The notes under the pieces are model-generated. The model ran no database searches, was not told the DNA's origin, and saw only the letters and a list, made by a program, of their open reading frames with translations. 64,000 bases of DNA. It comes from Azolla caroliniana. Lineage: Eukaryota > Polypodiophyta. The stretch covers positions 1,364,001 to 1,428,000 of the forward strand of contig JBHGNT010000021.1 of NCBI GenBank assembly GCA_043228905.1, in the 5' to 3' direction. The position numbers and the translations under genes were made by a program. Of this stretch, positions 12,253-25,600 are shown in pieces (the first letter of the stretch is position 1; every line of letters begins with the position of its first letter).

Positions 12253-13823
12253 TATGGATGCATTTATGTACATAGTATATATATGCATATCACATAAATC
12301 TTGAAGAAATTTACATTAACTTCGAGGATACCTTAGTTTTGGCTGAGTAATTTCCTCTGGCTAACATACCAGAGGGTGTTGTTTCCTCTTCCATCATCAC
12401 GACATGTGGTTCACGCTGGGGGGCAAATGTCCCTAACATCACTCTCGTCTTATCGACTGCAACACACCAACAACAAAAAACCATGACCAAAGAGCCTAGT
12501 AGAAAACCTATAAACAAAGATAAATACACTTCATTCCATTATGATCTAGGGCAGAACATAAAAAAACACACCCTTATCTTGTTGAATATTTACCAGAAGT
12601 GGCACATTTTTATCAGCTTGCCCTCTCATCAGAAGTAACACATTCTTGTCGAATGTTGCCACTAAGTTTCCAAGAAATTACCAGTATACATGTAAGTTTT
12701 CAATATTCTCCTCTCTAGTACAAAAATGTGCTAGGTAGCAATGTAGTGTGCCAAACACCTAACACAGTTAGGGAGTTTGTGAATCCATTTGTTTCCACTA
12801 TTGATGTGTAAAACATTACCTTTGATACCACTTTTCCACACAGTATGGACATAGGCGAGGCCCGATACAATGTTGTGCCTCACCATGAATGTGAATTTAA
12901 GGTTGTATTTGCTCCCTTCCTTGAGTGTGAAAAGATGGTTTTTGTATGTCGACGAGGACGGCAAAGTGATGTCCATATCTAGTCTCCCTGGGGAGACAAT
13001 GCTCATGCTCAACAGATTCACTTGAGGATGCACATCACCACCATCATCACCTATACATTAATATAGACAGTAAATCATCATGATTTTTATGATGGTTCCA
13101 TAACTTCCCAGTACAGTAAAGTATACCTTCATCACCAACATCCATTTGTATGCTCCCAAGCAATTGCTCCTTCCACCTTCTCAAACTTTCATCCTCCTAG
13201 TCACACACAAAAAAAAACAAATCATTAGCTTCAGCCAAATATGGTTTTATATTATATGCCATCAGATGCATAAATGATACGCCTGTATGGGGATGGATGA
13301 ATAAATTATGATTGTTGGCATATATGCATTATGCTAATGATGAAGGTACATGCTCACTGTATACAACGTACATAACATTATGGCAACGATGATGGTATAT
13401 ACTCGGTATATATACCACATATATTATCATGCATGATGTGCATGAATAAAGTATTATCATATAGCATTATACATACATACACACATACATACATACATAC
13501 ACACGTGCATTATGCACACATGCATACATGCATACACACACCCCTTGTTCAACATATTGTTAAGAACTACGTGAGATGTTATGTATATACACATATACCT
13601 TGTCTTTTTCCAGTTGTTGTTTGAGAGGGAGGAGGGGCCCAAGCACAAGTTCATGGTGATCATCAATACCATCAGCATCATCAATACCACCATGACCATG
13701 AGGGTACTCTGATTCATCGAGAGAAGTAGTACTAAGTTGTCTGTTAAGCATGTCTTCTGTTATGGTTGTGGTGGTTTCTGATGATGGAGGAGAAGCTGGG
13801 ATCTCATCATTAGCCTTAGACAT
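12012..13823 (-). CDS. RhoGDI: Rho GDP-dissociation inhibitor (ROP GTPase regulator)
   Basis: Five exons on the minus strand: 13823-13599, 13196-13127, 13050-12820, 12456-12332, 12080-12012, joining in frame to 239 aa, the usual size for plant RhoGDI. Residues 1-75 are an acidic, Ser/Thr-rich N-terminal arm. From ~76 the Rho_GDI fold begins: EDESLRRWKEQLLG, LLSMSIVSPGR, FTLKEGSKYNLKFTF, NIVSGLAYVHTVWKSG, MLGTFAPQREPH, EETTPSGMLARGNYSAKTK, and the C-terminal SIRKDW. RhoGDIs extract prenylated Rho/ROP GTPases from membranes and keep them inactive in the cytosol; Arabidopsis SCN1 restricts root-hair initiation sites. All splice sites are GT-AG and each phase matches the next exon. The usual final exon CYLEINYTF-like block reads CHFEMEHSF here, a modest divergence. 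Confidence 0.93.
12217..12248. repeat. (TG)n microsatellite in RhoGDI intron 4
   Basis: About 16 uninterrupted TG units lie in the intron between exons 4 and 5 of the RhoGDI gene. Confidence 0.95.
13471..13540. repeat. (CATA)n / CATG-rich microsatellite in RhoGDI intron 1
   Basis: Repeated ACATACAT units followed by CACATGCATACATG variants, inside the first intron of RhoGDI. Confidence 0.85.
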
Positions 13824-16800
13824 TACTGTATATATATTTGTATATCTATCTATATGAATGAATGGATTGAATATTAGTTTTACATAATCAGAAGAGGCAC
13901 CAAAATACCCACAAAAGAAAATCGTGGCTTTTTTATCAAGGGATGAGAGAGAGAGAGAGCTCTTCCAAAGAAGAGAAAATGTTCTGTTTCAAAGAAGAAG
14001 AAGAAGATACTCTGTTCCTCTAGAAAACGAAGAAAAATGTTCTGTTCCAAAGAAGGAAAAATGCTATGTCTGTTTTGTACATAAATATATGTATTAGGAA
14101 CTTAATATATATTTATATTTTTGTCTATATCTCAGTTATTTATTTATTTATTTATTTATATTATTAGGGAATATTACCAAAATATTCATGAATTTACTAT
14201 TAGTTGACCTGATTATGTCTCAAAAACTATTTGTACATGGATGGCTTTGATCAAGGCTTCTTGATTCCTCTCTCTCACTTAAAGATTAAGCACAAATCAT
14301 AGAAAATTAAAATGTCAATGTAGATTCATGAGCATGAAAATCATCAGAAATCCAGCTGCGAAAATTGTGTACCGAACAATTGTTAAGGCCTTACATTACT
14401 AATCTACGACGCTGAAACACTACCCCCTAAGAAGTTGGATTTGAAAACTGAGTTTGCTATTTATGCGTCTAGTTCAACTGACAATCCATGCATAAGTCTA
14501 GATTGAGAGAACTTGCGGCTTGATTTGATGAGTCTTGCCTTTCATTTGAACATTAATGCTCTAATCATCAAATAAAACTAGGCATTAAATTAGCTAGTAT
14601 TCTGAAGCAAATAAAGATAATATGGTACCCTTATGTAGGGGCCAAGTCTTAAACTTCGTGCAACCAAGAACTGAACTATGACTGGCCAAGTGTGTATAGG
14701 TAAATTTGAAAAATAAGCAACTTGAACATTGTAATTAGTAGCGCTTTTTACCTTCACGATATTGATTTAACCCATTTGGGAGAAGTTAATTGATCATTAT
14801 AAAGTAGGAAATTGAAAATCCAAAGATTCCAATGTCAAGATTGTTCTTGAGAATCAGTTATGAATTGCAATTTTTATTTCAAATTAAGGTTCAGACACTA
14901 TTGTTGTTATGGTCAAAAAACAATTTCTAACTAAAATATGATATGCCATTTCCTCGTTAATGGCACACACTCCCCATAATCTATGAATAGCGACAAAAAA
15001 AGTCGTTATGACTAAAGATTCTTTTCACATTCATGACTAAACTTTATTTCATGAAAGAACTTATTGAAGTATAGAAATGGTAATTAACAAATGTGGCCCC
15101 TCTAGTTATGATTACTTACTCAATTAAATGATAACACACCCAATAAGCACTAAAAAATCTCTTGTAATGAGATTGTGATTGGGTGACATAAGTGACCCTA
15201 CAAAGTTGTCAAACAACTACAAAAGCACCCCCTTGGAAACTATCTTTGATAGCTTTTTACTAACAAAAGCACAAGTCACACGTGCTTTAATTTCAAGTAT
15301 GGACAACTTCACTAAATTCATCATGACCTTTTTGCGCAAACTCAGATTTCGAAGGCCATGTTGGAGTATAAGCACTCTCTTGAACCTTCTACCGAGTTTA
15401 ACCATATTGCATGTTTGGGCTTGGTTAATGTACATGATGCCATGTTAGGAACCCAAAGAAAATAATGACTTTTCAAACAACTAGGACAAGGTTTCGTGTT
15501 CCAAGAAATTACCTTGGTATATGGTCTTGATTGCAAGCAATGCCAACTTTACATTATCTAATTCAAAATTTGACTATTGTTACACTTGAGGTATATTGGA
15601 GATTTGAAGGTCATAAAGGCCTTGCCGAAAGAAAAACAAATTATGTGCATCATAAACTAATTGATAGGTTTACATGGATGGTGAAACGTGTTAATAAAGG
15701 ATGGGGAATGACAAGATCCAATAGGTGTGGCAAGGTGTGGTATAAATGGGGTGGCAATCTCATCTTCCTTTCAAAGCTAAGTTATTTGGAGAGTCATGGT
15801 GGGTGAATCAGCTTTGGAGTATATCACTTTTGGAATGTGTTTGTTTTGCACAAATTTAGAGGAACATAGTTGACATTGATTTATTAGTTGTTCAATGGCA
15901 AGGGCTATCTAGAAATTTACATCTACAATGTGGGCTTTTTATAAGTGGAGTGTTAAAATATTTGTTTGGTCATGTGTAGTCAAGAATGCATTGAGATAGT
16001 CTTCCAATATCTAAGGTACTAGGGATTATGGCATAATTGGTGAATGCACAACCCCTTTGTTTTTATGCTCAATATGGGTTAAAAGACATGTTCAACAATT
16101 AAAAGGCATGTCCATTTTCCTTATTGGAAGCTTCTAGGAGGTTGTCACCAGAGGAATTATGAATCTATGGGTAGGGAAGGCATCATGTCCATCATTTGCA
16201 TTGGCCTTTATCACATGGGACTATATAGCCCCATAACGATGGATGGATCTAGATTCTAGATAGATATGAGGTATGTCATGAGAACCCTCATTGATTTTGT
16301 GGGGAACCGATAATATTCCATCTATTATTGTTTATTCGATTTTTGTAACTAATTCATTGCAATTTACGAAAAACAAAGAGGCTTGATAGTTTAACACGTA
16401 ACTAATAGGAATTGATAATGTGTATTTAATGTCAATTTACATATATCTATGATAGGAGATTGGCGTTATATTGTTATATTGTTTAACGTGTACACTACTT
16501 TTAGGGGAAATGAAAGAGATTGAGTTGTGCCAAGGGGAAGGGGTTTTGACTAGGTACAAATTGAGTTTAATAAATTTTCAAATTATTAGTATAAGTTTGA
16601 AACCTTGAGATCATGACAAGGAGGTTCTATTCTATTTACAATGTAGTAAGGAAATTTAAAAATGGAAAGAGAAAAGCATTTGAAGTACTTCTTTCAAAAA
16701 GAGAGAGGAGATGGAGGTGAATAATAAACTTGTGTAACAAGAAGTATGTATTGTTTTCTTTTAAGAAGTCAATCTAGCCTATGAGACCAAAACAACATTC

Positions 16801-17922
16801 ATAGTAAGACTTTTCACTTGTTCCTGTAGAGAGAAAGATAGATAGTAGGATGTGCTTTCATGACAAGCCACTTGAGTGTTTAGAAATGAAAGACAATTTC
16901 TACAACAAAATGGAACATTTACAATAGAAGTTGGAATTCCTCAAAAACAAAACAAACATCCTTTATATCATTTATGCAATTACTTTTCTCAAATCTAGGT
17001 ATAAATCATGGTGATAAGAATAGATAAACCAAAATACATGGCCAAACACAAAACTCTCTATCTATTTCCAAATCCCAAGGGGAAGTTACTAGCTTGTTGG
17101 TGGAAACTAAATAAAACTTGATTTAAGGACTCCACAATTTGAAAAAATAAATGAGTCTCCGTGTCATGCTTTTGCAACATGACATCAGACACATATTAAT
17201 ATTCCCCAATTTATTTCATTCTTAGCACAGGGAATGATGAAGGTGGTAGAAAAACTTACTCATGATGGAGTGCATGATCGAAGAGACATCAACATCATAC
17301 AGTTGAAGTCAAGATGGTACATTAAATATAAGAAAATGTTATACGTGAGTTGGATGTGAGAGATGTTCTACAAAATATCAGAAAATGCTTTACATGAGTT
17401 GGATGTGATTGGGAAAGGATCATGCAAGCTTTGGAAGGCCATAAACAATGCATGCCTCAATGTGAGGTAAAACTTGGGTGATTAATAGAGCTATTGTCTC
17501 ATTCTTCCCAAGATTCTCTTATGTAAACTTAAATGATCTTAAATGAATGGTATGATTAAGTCCCAAGCAAGAAAACAACCTCCCAATTTAAGTCAATAAT
17601 GGAATAGAATTATGTGCCGAGTTATAAATTCTTTACATAATATAAGATAATCACGTGACTTATTATTAATGTCGTTCACACGTTCACATTCCGCCTTAGA
17701 AATAGTTCATCCAAATATTTTCAAATAATCGGAGGAAACTAAATTTGCATGTTTTCGACAAAAATCAACTTTTGGAGCAAGAACGCTATCTTTGGAAACT
17801 ACTTGAAGAAGTAGAGTTTCATATTGGGAGATGTGTGTACTCATCATGGTTCTAAAAGACCAGGAGGACATGATTTTGATCCAAATGCTCACATATGACT
17901 CATGACCAAGTTGTCTTAGTGG
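13824..17922. other. Intergenic, no intact gene
   Basis: Just upstream of RhoGDI are GA-rich and GAAGAA stretches (13,945-14,060) that may be its 5'UTR/promoter, and a (TTTA)n tract at 14,136-14,159. Between 15,180 and 16,270 are short coding-looking fragments in several frames broken by stops, probably retroelement debris, but no conserved motif was found. The remainder is AT-rich with nothing recognised. Confidence 0.4.
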
Positions 17923-18444
17923 TGTCACAGATAGATAATATACACAAGAGATTAGAAGAGAATCAAATGGATGAGTTGATGAATTGAAAGACTCTGTAAC
18001 TGGTGTTGTTCACCTTGATTGTAATCTAGGTAAACACACATATTTATACAAGTTCTGAGATTGAATATCTCTAGAATATACTTGAGAAATATGTTTAGAA
18101 TATACTTAAGAAATATCTCTAGAATATACCCGCCTAGACTATACTATTAAATATTTTTAGAATATACTAAAGACTAGAATATTTTGGAATGTACTATATG
18201 CTAGACTATATAATACTAAGTTATATATACAAGTTCACATATAACTCAAGAGTTTTAATCTGGTTTATCTAACACAACACTATGTATTGGGTGTGTGGTC
18301 AGAGGTTCGAGTCTAGAATGTAACATTATCCTCCCTCTTAAGCCACCTTCCCAAATCAATCGCGGGTTTGTGGGGATACCAGTGATGAAAATCCTGGACC
18401 ACAACTTTGGGGCATTTTGATCCTTTATATATTCACCGGAGATT

Positions 18445-18735
18445 GGAACACCAACAAGCGTGAGCGACCATGTGTGATCCTCACTAGTAATTGGAATACG
18501 AACAAGCATAAGCAATCCTCACCAGGAACGAGAAAATCAACAGGCATGAGCGACCATGTGTCGTCCTTACTGGGAAACACTAACACAAACGAGCATGAGC
18601 GACTGTGTGCGGTCCTCACCAGGAGCGTGAACACCAATGGGCGTGAGGGACCATGTGCAGTCCTCACCAGGAACAAGAACAAGAATGGGTGTGAGCGACC
18701 ATGTGGTTCTCACTGGGAACTAGAACACCAACAGG
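18445..18735. repeat. 48-bp tandem repeat inside the LTR element
   Basis: About six units built around GAGCGACCATGTG...CCTCACCAGGAAC...AACACCAAC. The last clear units start at about 18591, 18639 and 18687, exactly 48 bp apart. Because 48 is divisible by three, the array stays open in frames on both strands and would encode a 16-residue repeat. No evidence of translation. Confidence 0.85.
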
Positions 18736-18839
18736 TGAAGGAGTGTAGGGGAAGCAGTTGACTCGACTTCTTCTATCATGAGAGGGTAAATACTCGAGGT
18801 TGACCTAAAACACGACACAAACGGTAACAATAAGGAAAC

Positions 18840-19005
18840 CAATGCGATCCCCACCAGGAAAGTGAGCAGTTGTGACCCCCACTAGAATGACCCAAAGGAA
18901 AGTGGAGCGAAATGTGGACCCAAAAGTGGAGTGCAAGTGAGAAATGATTCGATCCCCATTAGGAAAGTGAGCGGTTGTAACGCCCACTAGAATGACCAAG
19001 AAATG
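18840..19005. repeat. Imperfect ~105-bp duplication inside the LTR element
   Basis: GATCCCCACCAGGAAAGTGAGCAG at 18846 (given in part) recurs as GATCCCCATTAGGAAAGTGA at 18951, each followed by CCCACTAGAATGACC. It adds to the tandem structure of the internal region. Confidence 0.75.
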
Positions 19006-19879
19006 TAGAGTTGACAATAATGAAGGTTTGGCGAAGTAGCATTGATGAAGACAACAAGAGGTGCTAAAAATGATGATATCAAAGATGAGGTAGTGAAGGT
19101 GATGAAGAGGAGGAAGCGTCTCTAGAAGCAACGACTATGAATATGGTGACAATGGCATCTCTAGAAGCAATGACTAAACCAAGGATGTTGATGATGGTAA
19201 CTTTCGATGCAACGACAGTGACGATGGTGTCTCTGGAAGAAAAGGTGGAGGCTATGAAGAAGATGGGTGATGGTTCTAGTTGGAAGGTAAACAAATTGTC
19301 ATGAATAGATAATATGCACAAGAGACTAGAAGAGAATCGAATGGATGAGTTGATGAATTGAAAGATTTTGTAACTGGTGTTGTTCACCTTGATTGTAATC
19401 TAGGTGAACACACATATTTATACAAGTTCCAAGATTGAATATCTCTAAAATATACCCAAGAAATATCTTTAGAATATACCCGCTTAGAATATACCATAGA
19501 ATATTTCTAGAATATTTTGGAATGTATGTATGCTAAACTATACAATACTAAACTATATACAAGTTTACATATAACTCAAGAGTTTTCATATGGTTTATCT
19601 AACACAACACTATGTACTGGGTGTGTGTTAAGTCAAAGGTTTGGGTCTAGAATGTGACAAGTGGTGTTTTTGGTAATGTTTTTGAACACTTCATATATAT
19701 ATATATGAACTACACATTAGTTTCCATTACCAATCTAATAAGCATATATAAAGCATACAATCTAGTGGAGGTGAATATAGCTAAGAAAAAAGGTTATTCC
19801 CCATTATGTCATAAGGTAAGACAAACTCCACCTATGGAGGAAATGACCATTGAGGGGGTAGATATTGTTTAAGAAAAAT

Positions 19880-20740
19880 GGTATCTTCATTACCAGTGAA
19901 GGAGTCATATTGACCTTTTAAAATTGAAATAAGCATCGACCAACTTTCCTTCACACAATGAGCAAGATTTTGTTTTATTTGCTAAAACACATTTTTGCAT
20001 CTAGCTATCCATATATTCCACCAAATCACCGATGATATCATAGCCCATAATGTGGCATCTACATTCAACCGATTTGAGTACGTCCTTAACTTGCCTCCCC
20101 CTAGTTTGATGGGTAAATCATTTTTTTTCCCTGTCATAATTATGCTTATCCACATTTACATCCATCCAAAAGACATTTCCCCATGTGATCACTTTAGGTC
20201 CATACACAACATCAATGAGGCGCAACATACGTTTCCAAACAGAACTTGCAACCATACAATTTCATAATGCATGTTGCATTGATTCCATATGAAACCCACA
20301 AAAAGAGCAAGTTGTGCTTCCCTCATACATATGCATCCATTCCAAAATTTGAATTTTACTACTCATTTGGAAGTATATTTCCATGCCACTTATGCACATG
20401 TCATATTAATTCGATATCAATTGTGCACAATCAATTGTCTAGTAAAGGGCATAAACATCTTCCCCAAATAATGCATGGGCTCAATGTGGGTTCATCAAAG
20501 GAATGTTTTGCATGATATTTTGAGTGTACAATTAGTTGTTAAACATACAAATCATGAGATCATTACATTTCCGCTCAACTTATACAAAATTGTGTATGAT
20601 CTTGATAATTTGGTCTTATTTGGTCCATCATACAAAAGTTGGAGTTTGGTTCTCTAATCATCAATGCAATTTTCTTCCAAAGAACTTATTGATATATTCT
20701 ACCTTTCGAGTTCTATCAAATGTACATTGCTAACCTTTTA
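19880..20740 (-). pseudogene. Degenerate LINE-like retroelement fragment
   Basis: On the minus strand, frames broken by stops carry the zinc-binding end of plant non-LTR reverse transcriptases: a CSFCGFHMESMQHA segment followed by SSVWKRMLRLIDVVYGPKVI and WGNVFW. These resemble the C-terminal CxxC...H...C region of plant LINE ORF2. No intact reverse-transcriptase core was seen. Boundaries are approximate. Confidence 0.5.
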
Positions 20741-22639
20741 GATTTTACAAGATACTTGGATTAACATACATTGCAAATAAATTGACTCTTAGAAATATTG
20801 TGCATCTAAGGTTGCTTGAGTATTTATGTTACTCATGTTTTCATATTACTTAGTGGTGATGTCTTGGTCCAAGACCATTTTATAAAATATTACATAATCA
20901 ATTTGTTTCATGTTACAAAGAGAGGAATTGGCAAATTCAGAGAGTGGATGAGGGGACATTTACTCTTAACTATTTTACGAAACATTACACAATAAACCTG
21001 TTTCATGTTATGGAAAAAAGAATTGAAAACTTTAGACATTGCATGGATTTCACATGAACATATTTGTACACCTTAAATAGATGAGGGGTCATGTACTCTT
21101 AAATAGATGAGGGGACGTGTACTCTTAAATGTCTATACTTGATATAACTCTCAAAATTTCCTTGTTTAAAGACATAACAACCCATCTTAGGTTCCCATTA
21201 CATTATTGTTTACGAAAGACAGGGGTCTCATGCATGGCAAAACTAGATTTTGTGATCACGATGACATTTTATCAATTCTAACCAACCTATAAAGATAAAT
21301 TTATCGGCATTGTTATCACCTAGATTGTTCTTGGAAAGTAGTGCTTCAAATGTCTTATTAAAACAATTCTTGCCTATGATTGTTGACCTTCAAGATGAAA
21401 TCATAGTTGTTCAATGTAATTTAGTGGTTGGAAATACATAGATTATACCCAAATTTGAGTAGAATGGGAAGGGTTTGCTTGGGCTCTTTAGGTAATGACA
21501 TTTTGATCTTTGCATGTGCAAAAAGGGTGTCACAATTTATGAACCATTACAATTACACTACATGCAATTCCTCATATAACCTTGGAGAATGAGATATATC
21601 ATTTCTCATGAATGATCAATGATGGTTAAGGATAGAGACAAATCCCACAAAGGCAAATGTTTGTGATAACCCACAATAATCGCGAATAGTGCAAAAAAAA
21701 TGGTTTCATGTAAGTTGGGAGGGTGGCCTCTTGCTTTTTTATAATCCTCTTAACTCACAACATTTCCAATAGGCCTTGTGTCTCTGTGCTATCTGAAACA
21801 AGCAAATATGTCACTAGAATGAACATGGTCTTTACTATTCAAGGGCATAACCACAATTTAGTGCCCTACAACGAAGGGAAGCATTCATATGCATCCAAAA
21901 GGTTGAGTTGGAGACCCTAAATTGTTGCCAATTGTTATATCCAATGTTGATTAATGCAGAAAAGCAGGCCAACAACAAAATATATTAATTTCATTTGTTG
22001 ATTATATCTCAATTGTCTGGCTCATCCCATGTGTGTTGTATGCCAGTATTTGTGGTCTTAGGTTTGTAATTAGTAATTTAGTACTCTACACTGCTGAATG
22101 AAGTATCCTCAGTTTGTGAGTGATAGTGACACAGCGAGTTCTCTTGTTATGACTCTGACAATATCCATATTGGAAAGTGATTTCGAGTTGTTGAATACAA
22201 TATGGTTTACAAGAGAGAAAAGAGAAAAGAGAGAGGACTAATAATTACACTACTCAATAAATCTGTATGGTAAAAACTGTACACCTTGAGATCAATTCTC
22301 ATATGAATTTTCATAATACATCACTTATATGGCATCATTAACTTTGCTCTCCCCTTAAGGTACTCTTACATTGCCATGTTGGGGGAGGAGGAGATGAAAT
22401 GTGACGGCTGCTCTTCTTTTTTACAGGCAAAGAATGTGTTGTATATCTACAATATGGATGACCAAAAACTAACTGTACTGAAATGACATCAAAACCATCT
22501 ATACAATAACATTACTCTTCCATTCATTCATTCGTCATCGTCTAATATGTTGACTGTAGATGTATTGTGAAGCGAGCTATTGAGAGCTATTGATTAGGGG
22601 TCGGAAGCAATTGAGAGGTACTGATTAGGGTCAAACAGA
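20741..22639. other. Intergenic / 3' flank of GRV2
   Basis: No gene recognised. An imperfect duplication at about 20,875-21,060 (TTTCATGTTA...GGGGACATTTACTCTTAA) and a short repeat at 21,075-21,145 (AAATAGATGAGGGG ... TGTACTCTTA) are visible. The right end includes the GRV2 3'UTR; the stop codon is at 22640-22642. Confidence 0.45.
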
Positions 22640-25600
22640 TCAGGATTGAAGAGCATAAATGAGGGATCCAGATGACCCTTCTATAAGACCTGCCACTCCA
22701 GCGGCTGCAGACTGGGCATTTGTAGGAAGAAATAGATCATGTCTTTGGTCCTTGTATGCACACCAAATCTATACAAAATAAAAGGAAGACCTCATGAGCA
22801 TTATGAGCTCACCTCGAGAATAATGAAAAAAAGAGTATTTTTGGGGGGGAATATAAATGTACATACATCCGATGAATTCAAAATAACTTGTACTCTCATC
22901 GAATGAGCACCTTCACTAGCAAAAGCATGCAAAACCTACAACAGAAAGATTAGGTTATTTACAAGACTTGTGCTAAAGCACACTGGATTATTACAAGAAA
23001 CTTTAGATGTACCCACGAATTCAACCTCATAAATTGTTGCTTATAGGTACCTTAATAAAAAGATAATATACAAACAGTGGTACCTATATCCCAAGACTTG
23101 AACCCTACAACCTTTCAGGTTGGAGATCACAAGCCTCACTATTTCTCAACGTCATCCGTGTCCACTATAAAAATTCTTCATGTTTTTAATTTGAGATCAT
23201 AAACAAATAACAATTTGCATCTAAAAACAGCTTTTTTCAAACAATTTACTTTCAACAACTCCAGGTTGAAATCAATCTTATAAGATAAAATGAAACTCAA
23301 AAAAATGTCGATATAGCTGAGATAAAAGTCATGAGAAACCAAAACCTCAATAGCTAATACTCTTCCAACAGAAGCTTCAGATTCGTTCCACTTCATCTGT
23401 GCACAAAGACCAGTAGTGCCACCTGCTCGCCAATCAAGCAGCCCTAGAAGCACCTGTACTAAACCAGCCCTGCATGCGATATGGTATACATATGAACAAA
23501 AAACGTGTACATCATATGGACTACATTTGAAAAAATCTAAAGAAGATCTTTACTTTAACCCTTGTGCTACCAGAGCGTCCCTCGCACGATTTCCTGCAAC
23601 TACCACCCTCTTCAATGTCTCTAGAGCAAGGATACTTCCACCTTGCCATCCTATGGCTTTCATCAATAGCGGCACTACCTACAGATACCAAAGAGGGGAT
23701 TTTCATTCATGACAGATAGAATTTTGAGAAATTGATGAAAAAAAGCAAATATAAAGAATAAAAATGTGTGTACATTTTAGTAAAGGAAACCTAAGATGTG
23801 AAAAACCAAAATTTTCTTTTTGTTCTACTCATCAAAAGCTTTTCATATAAATTAAATTATTTTCCTATATATTAAACTCTTTCCATCTCATTTCAGAGAA
23901 GATTGGACGGTTCTCCTTTTTGTGAAGTACTAGAATTACTCTACGATGATGAATTTATTTATGTACAGTGAAGTTCAGAGAGAGAAATAAACATGTTTCT
24001 AAATCTAGCTTCCTAAACTAGGAAAACTTTGAATATGCGTGGCCATGAGGAAGCAGTACAGATCATGATCACCAGAACTGAAGGAGAACCTTGGATAAGG
24101 AGATAAGAAAATCAAACCTGAGGAGATCCGATGCCAGTGGTGGCCATGGCTTCAGCACAAGCCGTGCTTGCAGCCAATTGATGCAGCACTCTCAAACAAC
24201 TTAATCGCACCCTTTCTTGTGAGGTTTGATTTCCCACCATCCAGCCAATAGGTTTTTCTTTTACCACATCTTCTTCCGAACTTTCTTCATCACCTCTTGT
24301 CGTCTCTACTGATGACATAGTTTCTCTCTTGCTTTCGTTTGCCATGGAACCAACAAGTTTCGGGATATAGCCTAAGTGGGCAACATGATCAGCCAATGAT
24401 GGATGCACTCTCAATAGAGATACTAGGGCTGCCGATAAGAGCAATGCCAGATCAGAGTCAATAAGCCCTCCTGCCCCTTTTAAATGGGTTGCTGCCACTG
24501 CAGAGACGTACTGGTCCAGAAGACCCTCAAGGAAACGCTTTGGATTTCGAAGAGGGAACTTTGGATCCTTGAGAAACAATCTCACATACACACCGCCAAC
24601 CTGCAAAAACCACAGTTCATTCGTTTTTCCTTTTTGAGAGGAAACAAAGATAATATTAACTGTAGCCAAATAAACAAGGTAGTTGTAGTGAACCATGGAT
24701 GAGAAATCATTGTTGGGAGGGTAATGCTATCCTCAAAGTGTGAGTGGAACCTGGAATATTTTCCATGCTACCCAATAACAGCCACTAGAAGCATCACACT
24801 GACTCATGAAAGTATGGATCGACTCATTGCCAATGATAAGACTTCACTACTATGTGAACCCTAAACACTCCATATGTTGTGTACACCAATCAAAGCCCCA
24901 CCTTAGAGTCAATGCCTATGCACCACAGCCCAAATACTTTCTTTATTATTGATACACACTAACTTGTGAAAGTATGGATCAACTCATTGTCAATGATAAG
25001 ACTTCATTTCTATGTAAACCCTAGACACTAACTCCATCTGTTGTGTACATCAATCAAAGCCTCGCCTTACAGTCAATGCCTATGCACCAAAACCCAGATA
25101 ATTTCTTCACCATTGTTTCCAACATTACGAAAGTACAACCCTTGAACATGGTTCAATATAGAGATTGTCCATACTGTAATGTTAAATTGAATCATCTTAA
25201 TGCGAATCTCATCTTTCTACATTTGTTTAGTCTTATTTCCTTAATATCTTATACAGCTATTACATTCATTATCAATGATTCATTGCCTAATCCGACATAA
25301 TTTGGAGCCTTCGGCCACACCAAACAGCAGCCAAGGAATCTACCATAGACTGGTCATCTTTGAGAATATGAGAGTATAAAGCTCTCCCCAGATACACTAT
25401 ATGACCATATGAACTGTTAAGTAATTCTGATAGTCATTCATTCCTCTCAACCATAACTGAAGATGTCTGGCATGATAAATTGAAGATTACCTGTGGTTCA
25501 TCACGCATCTCCTGTTGACCAGATGTCTGGTCAGGAGAGTCCCATTCACCTATGCTTCCTTTCACTTGTTCCTGAAAAAGATCAGATGCCATTGTAGATA

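Larger units (their letters stand above)
17923..19659. mobile_element. Complete short non-autonomous LTR retrotransposon
   Basis: Two direct repeats: left LTR 17923-18325 (403 bp) and right LTR 19297-19659 (363 bp). Both begin TGTCA; they end TAACA (left) and TGACA (right), giving near-inverted termini. Long colinear blocks match, for example GATGAGTTGATGAATTGAAA and TGTTGTTCACCTTGATTGTA. The element is flanked by the 5-bp target duplication AGTGG (17918-17922 and 19660-19664). The 971-bp internal region has no gag, protease, integrase or reverse transcriptase, so it must be mobilised in trans. LTR divergence is visible by eye, so the insertion is not very recent. Orientation and primer-binding site were not fixed. 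Confidence 0.9.

Noticed and set aside
13433-13717. Histidine- and methionine-rich frames in both directions
   Set aside because: They are translations of a CATA/CATG microsatellite in RhoGDI intron 1.
18445-18735. Regularly spaced repeats that could suggest a CRISPR-like array
   Set aside because: The units are contiguous with no unique spacers, lie inside an LTR retrotransposon, and the window is clearly plant nuclear DNA.
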